Shown here: positions 31,761 through 38,487 of the stretch, piece after piece
Layout of the letters: every line of letters begins with the position of its first letter
Numbering within the stretch: position 1 is the first letter of the stretch
Assembly: GCA_964455975.1 (NCBI GenBank)
Contig: CAYVYP010000006.1
Span: forward strand, 1 to 38,487
Direction: 5' to 3'
Source of the DNA: JAETTH01 sp964455975
GTDB lineage: Bacteria > Bacillota > Clostridia > TANB77 > CAG-508
Length of the DNA stretch: 38,487 bases
Program-made: the position numbers and the translations under genes
Notes under the pieces: model-generated
Databases searched by the model: none
What the model was told of the DNA's origin: nothing
The model's input: the letters and a program-made list of their open reading frames with translations, nothing else

Positions 31761-33018
31761 AGGCTGCTCCTCCTATTATTTTTCCTAATTTTTTATCTAC
31801 ATATATATTTACTCCATTAAGCATATCATCTGTTCTTGTAAAGCAATAAACCTCAACAGTTTTATCTGATGTCCAGTCCCCTTGATTAATTTTTCTTGTA
31901 AAAAAGTTATTTAGGTTTGTATTTTTACTAGTAATTTCTTGTGTACTTTCATCATAACTACCTGCAATTCTTTTAGCTTCTTCAAATCCTTTTTGTGCAA
32001 TTTGTTTTGCTGTATCTTCACTTACAGTAGTTGTAGCTTTTTCATATTCCTCAAAAAATTTATCAAAATCTGTTACAAATATATTCCTATCTATTTGTTC
32101 TACTTGTTTATCATAATTTGTTGCCATATTATCATAATCTACCTTGCTTTGGATATCTAATAAGTCTGTGTTATATATGCAGTCTGTATTTACAATTTTA
32201 CTTACTATAAGTAAATGTGCAGTATATCCATAATTAAAGCCTTCTAATTTATCATATGTATATTTTATGTTTCCTAGATTAACTTTAACATCTATTTTAG
32301 GTTCTAATGAAAGTGTTAAAATTAAAATATTATTTTCAAATACTGTTTCTGTTATAAGTTCATCAAATGCTAAACTACACATTTTTTTATATAAATTATA
32401 AGTATTCATATCTTCAATTTTAACTTGATGTATTTTATAGCTTATCTCTTTAAATTCTTGTAAATATTTATAATCTATTGTATTTAAAACATTTCTTGAA
32501 AGCATTTGCTTATATTCTAATGTAAATGCTTTTTTATTTATATTTTCAGAAAATTTTTCTACTGTTCTTTTTATTTTATTAAAATTATCTATTTTTTCAG
32601 TGCAAACTCTTCCTCCTGTTTGTGCAAGCTTAATAATAGCCTCATTTTTATTATCCTCTAATTGAATTATGAAATTCTTACTAGCTGTTTTATAATCAAA
32701 TTCAATAAAAGTTTTGCTGTGTATATCCTCTATTTTTTCTTCTTTAATAATAGCTCCATTATTTGTATATGATTTTGTAGATTTAGCAATTAAATTTTTA
32801 ATTTCATTATATTCAGATGTATCTTTTAAAAATTCGAAATATAGTCCTTCTTTATTTCTATATACTATTCTATCTGGATCAACTATATTTTGACTAAATA
32901 TAGCTTCATTAGATATTTTTATACTTGGGTTTTCTATTAATTGTTTTACAAATATTCCACCTATTAAAATTAATGCAACTGTACTTATAGTAGCTATTAC
33001 TATTACTTTCTTTTTCAC
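31750..33018 (-). CDS. membrane-anchored extracellular protein, PepSY-like C-terminus
   Basis: 422 residues: N-terminal helix (VIVIATISTVALILIGGIFV, ~4-23), then a large outer region. The last ~90 residues (DTAKQIAQKGFEEAKRIAGS ... VEVYCFTRTDDMLNGVNIYV, DKKLGKIIGGAAFGD) resemble a PepSY-type domain: a helix followed by strands with conversion of a bound ligand unclear. I do not recognise the middle. Start with AAGGAGATAC upstream. It overlaps the next gene by 11 nt. Function unknown. Confidence 0.65.
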   Translation of the reverse strand: MKKKVIVIATISTVALILIGGIFVKQLIENPSIKISNEAIFSQNIVDPDRIVYRNKEGLYFEFLKDTSEYNEIKNLIAKSTKSYTNNGAIIKEEKIEDIHSKTFIEFDYKTASKNFIIQLEDNKNEAIIKLAQTGGRVCTEKIDNFNKIKRTVEKFSENINKKAFTLEYKQMLSRNVLNTIDYKYLQEFKEISYKIHQVKIEDMNTYNLYKKMCSLAFDELITETVFENNILILTLSLEPKIDVKVNLGNIKYTYDKLEGFNYGYTAHLLIVSKIVNTDCIYNTDLLDIQSKVDYDNMATNYDKQVEQIDRNIFVTDFDKFFEEYEKATTTVSEDTAKQIAQKGFEEAKRIAGSYDESTQEITSKNTNLNNFFTRKINQGDWTSDKTVEVYCFTRTDDMLNGVNIYVDKKLGKIIGGAAFGD

Positions 33019-33074
33019 TATAGTATCTCCTTTATAAATGAATTATATGTTTTTTATTTGTACATATTATCACA

Positions 33075-33106
33075 AAAAATAGCAGTTGTAAATTACTGCT
33101 ATTTTT
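33075..33106 (-). terminator. terminator of the ABC transporter operon
   Basis: AAAAATAGCAGT (33075-33086) and its complement (33095-33106), 8-nt loop, U-rich tail on the minus strand, 44 nt after the stop at 33150. Confidence 0.85.
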
Positions 33107-33149
33107 GTTTTGTAATTAATATTTATAATATAATTACTGTTATTTTTCT

Positions 33150-35613
33150 TTAATCTACATTATTTGAGCTTAAGATACTTGCTGGGGTTTTTCTTAATGT
33201 ATTAAATACTGGTAATAATCCTACTACTATATTAAATACAAATACTATTGCTGTACTTAATAATATAATGTTTGTATTTAACATAAACTGTCCATTAAAA
33301 TAGGTTATACTCATTAAATTTTTAATTATATATGACATAAATAATATTCCTGGTATTCCTACTAATATATTTATTGCTAAAATTTCCCCTAAAAACATTT
33401 TATATATATCTTTTCTCTTAACTCCTATCGCTCTTAATATTCCTACTTCTTTAATTCTAGAAAGGAATGATGAACGTAACATTAATAAAATTTCTACTAA
33501 TGATATTGCCATTATTACTCCTGCTACTGTTATACTGGCAATAATTGTCTCTTTTATTTTTTCTATATATGTTTGTCTATCTTTTTGGTATGTATCTTCT
33601 ATATTAATATTATTTTGCCTAAAATAATCTATTGTAGCATATTTATCTTTTGGATATACTGTTATATTTTGACTATTTTCAATAATTTTATATTTTACAG
33701 TATTTAGATTTGAATAATATGCATCTTCTCCATATTTACTATAATAATATCCTACAACTTTTAATTTTTCTCCATTTATTTTTGTATCTATTGTTTTGTT
33801 TAGCTTCATTTGTGATGAATTATTAGTATTTACAATTATTTCATAATCGTTTTGTGGCAATCTACCTTTTTTAAGTTCGATTTTATCTTTTACAAGATTT
33901 ATATCAATTATTTCTTTTTGATCTTTTTGAGCACTATTTTCAAAAAAATTATTACTTGTATTATTTGCTAATATATTTATAAACATATCTTTATTAGCAT
34001 ATATTGATTGGCTTTTTAAATCTGTTATTCCTACAATTGTAAAACCATCTAAAGTTTTCACATTTGTGCTATTACCATATGTTGGAACTCCTACTTGTAT
34101 TTTTCTGTTTATGAAATCTTGTGGTCCTTTTAGCCCTACTTGCTTTGCAACTGATTTTTTTATTAATGTTTCTAATATTATCTTATCTATTACTATTTCA
34201 TAGTTGTTTTCTGGCATTTTTCCATATATTATATCTTCTTTAGCTATTAATTCTAAGCTTGCTAGTGAAGCTGTTAATTGATCTTGTTGTTTATTAGTTT
34301 GATAGTAGTCTTCATATTTTATATTGAAATTTACCTTTGAATTTCCTGGAATAATGTAATTAATACTTTCTAAATTTTCATATTTTAAATATTCATTTAC
34401 ATCATTTTTATTTGAAATTATAGTTAAATAATTTTGATTTGTACTTACAAATTTATCGTCTGTAATATTTAGCACACCAAAAATATTGCTTACTGCATAT
34501 AATACAAACATTGATGATACAAAAAATCCTAATAATAATATTTTCTTTAATATTGAATAATTAAATACTTTTTGAAAGCCTTTTATCAGTAATGTAAACC
34601 AATTAAAAATTGATGCATATCTTGGTTTGTATTTTTTATTTATTATATTTTCATAATCAAATTTATATTTTTCATATGTATCTTTAGATATTTTTTTATA
34701 ATTATCATCAATTAATTCAATGCTTGAATTTTCATCTACTATTTCTATCTTTGCATCAGACTGTATATATACATTTCCATTTTTCACTACAATTTTAAAA
34801 TTCATCTTTTTAGAGGTTTCTTCATCTTGGTAGTAATCTATATTTAAATTACTTTGATTTATTTTATTATGGCTTTTTATGTCTTTAAGATATATTTTAC
34901 TATATAGTCTGTAGTCTAGCTCATTATTATGATCATTTTTATTATCTTCTACTACTTTACCATCTACAACTTTTATTATTCTAGTTGCATAAAATTTTGC
35001 CAATTCTTTTTCATGTGTTACTAATATAACAAGTTTGTCTTTTGAAATAGATTTTATTATATTCATAATTTCTAAAGAATTTTTACTATCCAAATTTCCT
35101 GTTGGCTCATCTGCTATTATTATGTTTGGATTTTTTACAATTGCTCTTGCTATTCCTACTCTTTGTCTTTCACCACCAGAAAGCATATATGCTAATCTAT
35201 TTCTGTATTTGTATATTCCTAATACTTCTAAAATATAGTTTACTCTTTTATTTACTTCTTGTTTATTTCTTATCCCCTGCATTTTTAATGCTAATGCAAC
35301 ATTTTCAAATACAGTAAGATTATTTATTAAATTGTAATTTTGAAATATATATCCAATATTTAAATTTCTAACTTTATCTACTCTAGATTTGAAGACTCTT
35401 GTTATCTTTTTACCATTTATATATATTTTACCTTTATTTACTTTATCTAACCCACCAATTGCATTTAATAATGTTGTTTTTCCGTGAACCTGAATTTCCT
35501 AATATTGCTACTAGCCCCTTATCTTCTAATTCTAAAGTAGTATTATCTATTACATGAATTTTATTTTTCTTATGTTTATTAAAATATTTATTTACTTTTT
35601 CTAATTTAACCAT
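33150..35613 (-). CDS. ABC transporter ATPase-permease (MacB/FtsX type), read through a +1 frameshift
   Basis: 820 residues if a +1 shift at 35484 is allowed. Residues 1-43 (MVKLEKVNKYFNKHKKNKIH ... VAILGNSGS) end mid-Walker A; the zero frame meets CGG and soon stops. Shifted +1 it gives GKTTLLNAIGG (K45), then Q-loop YIFQNYNLIN, signature LSGGERQ (~144), Walker B IIIADEPTGNLDS and H-switch VTH (~200). A permease half follows: one helix after ~360, a large extracellular domain and a C-terminal FtsX core (EVGILRAIGVKRKDIYKMFL). Exports antimicrobial peptides or similar in relatives. The start lies two bases after the stop of the ABC gene upstream; both are frameshifted at the same motif. Confidence 0.87.
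35481..35484 (-). other. +1 frameshift site CGG-A in second ABC Walker A
   Basis: Codon 44 is CGG, preceded by TCA (Ser43) and followed by A, inside GNSGS-GKTT. The zero frame continues RKNNIIKC and then ends. Skipping the C at 35484 restores G44-K45-T46. Confidence 0.87.
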
Positions 35614-35615
35614 CT

Positions 35616-37857
35616 CTACACCTCTTCTTCTCTATAAGTATTCATAGCTGATTTTTTAAACAATTGCTTTGAATATCTTTTAGATATTAATAAGGATAGA
35701 ACTAATAAAACGGCATAAAGTATAAAATAGTCTTTTATTTGTATATAATTTATCAATTCTTTTATAAAGTCTATTTTTATAATATTTTGATTTACCAATA
35801 TAATAAATCCTATTGTTAATGCATATGCGATATTTAAAACTGTTAACAATTCAATTTTTAACAATTCTTTTGCATTTTTTCTTGTTGCTCCTAGTATTCT
35901 TATTGTTGAATAATATACATTTCTTGATTTTAATATAATTTTAATTATAAAATATGAAATGAAGAACATTACTACAATTACCACTAAAATAGCAATAATT
36001 GTAATTGCTTTTATAATTACCTCAGCCTCTCCCATATAATTTACAATTACATCTTTTACATATAATGCATTATAATTTAAGTTATTTAATTCTTCTAATG
36101 TATTTTTAACTTCTTTTACATCTTTTATAAAAACACTACTTTGATAATTACCTTTATCATACATACTATAATAATCTTGTGCATTTATAAAAATTGTTCC
36201 ATTATTTCTTTCAAAATTATCGTCTTTTAATAAACTTTTATATGTTTTTTTATTATATGTTTTAGCAATTTTTACTGTTTTTTGTTCCTTATAATATTGA
36301 TTACTTACATTTATTTCTAAATTATAATTTTTACAATTATTATTTTTACATAAATAATTTAGCTCTTCAGCAACATATGCTTTTCCTTGTGGTACTTGAT
36401 TACTTGGTGATATTCTATATTGTGGTGAATATACAGTAGATTTTAAAACATGATTATTAAGAGTAATTTCTACTTTACTATAGTTTGCATTAATAGTTTT
36501 TTTAATTTGATTTAAAATATTTTCATTTATATATATTTTAGGTTCAAATGTATTTCTTTGTTCTTCTGTGTATGATACTCCTACTATTTTCAATTTATCT
36601 TGTGTCATTTGAATACCATTATTACTATTTATGCTAAACTCTTTATCTAATATACTATCTAATCCATTTGTTAAAAAGAAATTATTTTTTCCTCCACATA
36701 TTATGACTTCATTTTCGTTTTCAGGCATCCTTCCCTTATCTACTTTTAAATCAACTAATTTAGCTTCTGTTGGCTTTATAGGCATACTAAATGAATTACT
36801 ATATAATATTAGGTATTCGTCTAATAATAAGTCAGTTTCCACTATATAATCTACATTACTTAATGCTTTTATATTTTCATAATCTTGTTTTGTAATTTCA
36901 CTTAAATCATTTTTCTTAATTATAATTCTTTTATCACTTGTATTTTGGAAAAATTGATTATATCCATTATTACTATTTTCATATTCTTTCTTTTCATAAG
37001 ATGAATACCCACCTATAACAGCAGCACATAAAAATAAATACACAAATAATAGTAACAAAAATTTATGAAAAATATTAAAAGTATTTCTAATACCTAATCT
37101 AAATTTATTTGCTATAGTAATATTTTTATATGTACTTACTTTTATTTCTTCTTTTTGTTTATTTTCAATATTTTCTTTATTTATATTTTTATCTTCTATA
37201 ATTTTTCCATCATGCATTGTTATTTTTCTTGTTATATATTTTTCTACTTGTTCGTAATTATGTGTAACTATAATTACAAGTTTATCTTTTGATATTTCAT
37301 GTAATAAATTTATAATGCTTTCTGCTGATTTACTATCTAAGTTACCTGTTGGCTCATCTGCCACAATTATTGGCGTGTCTTTTACTAATGCTCTTGCAAT
37401 TGCAACTCTTTGTTTTTGACCTCCAGATAATTTCGAAACTTTTGTATTTTTATATTTTACTAAATCTACTTGTTTTATTACGTCTAGTATTTTATTCTTA
37501 ACATCTTTCTTTTTTAATCCATTAATTAATAAAACTAATTCTATATTTTGGTACACAGTATAACTATTTACCAAATTAAAATTCTGAAATATGTTTCCTA
37601 TATATTTTTTTCTATAATTTTCAAAATCTGTTTCCGTGTATCCATTTGTTTCTTCTCCATTAATGTACATTTCTCCTTCTTCATAAGTATCCAAACCAGA
37701 AAGAACATTTAATAAAGTAGATTTTCCGACTACCACTTTCTCCTGTTATTGCAACAAATTCTCCAATATTAAGGTTTAAATTTACTTTATTAAATCCACT
37801 TGTAACTGTATTTTTACTGTAATAAAACTTCGATACGTTTTTTAATTCTAACATCAT
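35616..37857 (-). CDS. ABC transporter ATPase-permease (MacB/FtsX type), read through a +1 frameshift
   Basis: 746 residues if a +1 shift at 37728 is allowed. Start ATG 37857 (MMLELKNVSKFYYSKN) with AAAGGTGG upstream. Residues 1-43 end at TGESGS; the zero frame then reads CGG and soon stops. Shifted, it continues GKSTLLNVLSGL (Walker A K45), IFQNFNLVN (Q-loop), LSGGQKQ (~143-149), IIVADEPTGNLDS and VTHN (~199). A permease helix follows at ~265-284 and a C-terminal FtsX core of three helices with STIRILGATRKNAKELLKIE. Each half carries its own ATPase, so the two genes probably form a heterodimeric exporter. Without the shift neither protein has an ATP site. The ORF that begins at a GTG just downstream of the site lacks the N-terminal strand and P-loop start, so it is not a credible alternative start. 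Confidence 0.87.
37725..37728 (-). other. +1 frameshift site CGG-A in first ABC Walker A
   Basis: Codon 44 (ATG 37857) is CGG, preceded by AGT (Ser43) and followed by A, inside GESGS-GKST. The zero frame continues RKIYFIKC and ends. This is the same residue position in the P-loop as in the second ABC gene, but the nucleotide contexts differ. Confidence 0.87.
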
Positions 37858-37904
37858 TATTTCCACCTTTTATTTTTACTTATGTAACTAAAAAATAATG
37901 CAAC

Positions 37905-37943
37905 AAAGGAACAAATTATCTAATTAAAGTAATCTGTTCCTTT
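37905..37943 (-). terminator. terminator of the small membrane protein gene
   Basis: AAAGGAACA (37905-37913) pairs with TGTTCCTTT (37935-37943), extended by five further partly paired bases, 9 nt after the stop at 37953. Confidence 0.75.
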
Positions 37944-37952
37944 TTGTACATT

Positions 37953-38291
37953 CTACACTTTGTTCCAGAACCAATTTAAGCTGTCATCAATAGTTTTCTT
38001 CTTGTTAGCTTCTGCATCTAAATGGTCTATCCATAAATAAGATAAGAATGATAAAAGTATAAAAGCAAAATCAAAAGCCATACATTTTGAAACTGTATAA
38101 ATAAGTTCTGCATTTCCTCTATCAGCTAGTGCCAATTGTGTTGAATGGAATATTAATATTCCTAAAAATACCATTAGCATTATTCCTACAATTATTCCTT
38201 TTTTTGTTTCTTTTCCTAATAAAACAACTAAAACAGCTGCTATTAATATTAAAAACAAAGTTAATGGATTTGTGATATCAAATAAAACCAT
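37953..38291 (-). CDS. small membrane protein of unknown function
   Basis: 112 residues from ATG 38291 (MVLFDITNPLTLFLIL), preceded by GAGGGAGGAAGAAAA; a longer frame would start far upstream without a binding site. Three membrane helices: LTLFLILIAAVLVVLLG, GIIVGIMLMVFLGILIFH and a third in FDFAFILLSFLSYLWID, then a Lys-rich cytoplasmic tail ending NWFWNKV. I do not recognise the family. It lies 95 nt upstream of the ABC operon with its own terminator, so co-transcription is doubtful. The 196 nt to the window end hold no further gene that I can support. Confidence 0.7.
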   Translation of the reverse strand: MVLFDITNPLTLFLILIAAVLVVLLGKETKKGIIVGIMLMVFLGILIFHSTQLALADRGNAELIYTVSKCMAFDFAFILLSFLSYLWIDHLDAEANKKKTIDDSLNWFWNKV

Positions 38292-38487
38292 TTTTCTTCC
38301 TCCCTCTTTTGTATTTTCTTTTTTTATCCTTATGTAAAATAATATTATGCATAAATAATATATATCTATTATACATATAAATCTACATCTTTTGCAATAT
38401 AAATTCAAAATAATTTAAATTATTTTTCTATTTCGTGAATTGAAAAAGTAAATTATAGTTAATATACAACAACAATAAGTAACCATT

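Noticed and set aside
198..37728. All five frameshifted genes as pseudogenes
   Set aside because: Each has only a single lesion, all lesions are the same kind (CGG-A), and the remainder of each gene is intact and family-typical. Independent decay would not repeat one trinucleotide.
35616..37736. First ABC gene starting at the GTG at 37736, downstream of the break
   Set aside because: The start would leave off the first ATPase strands and the beginning of Walker A, there is no ribosome binding site, and the upstream frame encodes exactly the missing part.

Overview
The window is a very AT-rich piece of a Gram-positive Firmicute chromosome, most likely an uncultured gut Clostridia-type bacterium. 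This rests on the codon use, AGGAGG-type ribosome binding sites, ECF sigma/anti-sigma pairs of the zf-HC2 and DUF4179 kinds, a class D-like sortase with a SpaA-repeat adhesin, and small proteins typical of clostridia. The left end cuts uvrB. I see no rRNA, tRNA, CRISPR array, phage module or transposase.

The outstanding feature is a recurrent +1 frameshift. Five genes (uvrB, a DUF4179 anti-sigma-like gene, the sortase, and two adjacent ABC ATPase-permease genes) are each broken in the zero frame, and each break lies at an in-frame CGG followed by A. Skipping the C so that the next codon is GGA (Gly) restores the full family-typical protein in all five. In three of them the site lies inside the Walker A motif (GxxGS-GK-S/T), and those are the only three Walker A motifs I found. 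I checked every CGG trinucleotide in the annotated genes by eye and found none used as an ordinary arginine codon, whereas CGT, CGC and CGA are used. The simplest reading is that CGG is unassigned, or specially decoded, in this organism and that CGG-A acts as a +1 frameshift signal. A systematic assembly error is the main alternative.

Layout, with most genes on the minus strand. 1-2.6 kb: uvrB, a short RhuM-like protein, and an HD phosphohydrolase coupled to a Ppx/GppA phosphatase. 2.8-4.8 kb: a TetR regulator with a CPA2 antiporter. 4.9-6.6 kb: ECF sigma plus DUF4179 protein. 6.7-14.4 kb: short monocistronic genes (acetyltransferases, ferritin-like, MazG-like, ASCH, Nudix, ORF6N, membrane proteins), many ending in one recurring family of hairpin terminators. 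14.4-19.2 kb: full-length RhuM and two ECF sigma/zf-HC2 pairs. 19.6-22.6 kb: YdcF-like protein and a second sigma/DUF4179 pair, whose DUF4179 gene is frameshifted.

22.7-25.2 kb (plus strand): a tocopherol-cyclase-like protein, two small surface proteins and smpB. 25.3-30 kb: class II aldolase, a 442-bp element with 50-bp inverted ends carrying a DUF1540 gene, the frameshifted sortase with its thioester/SpaA adhesin, and a peroxiredoxin whose ribosome binding site is buried in a 20-bp hairpin. 30.1-30.8 kb: RelBE-type toxin-antitoxin. 30.8-38.3 kb: two coupled membrane proteins, the two frameshifted ABC transporters in one operon, and a small membrane protein.

The region looks like an envelope, stress and surface island: four sigma/anti-sigma pairs, surface adhesion and peptide-type ABC export, with several products gated by the CGG frameshift.
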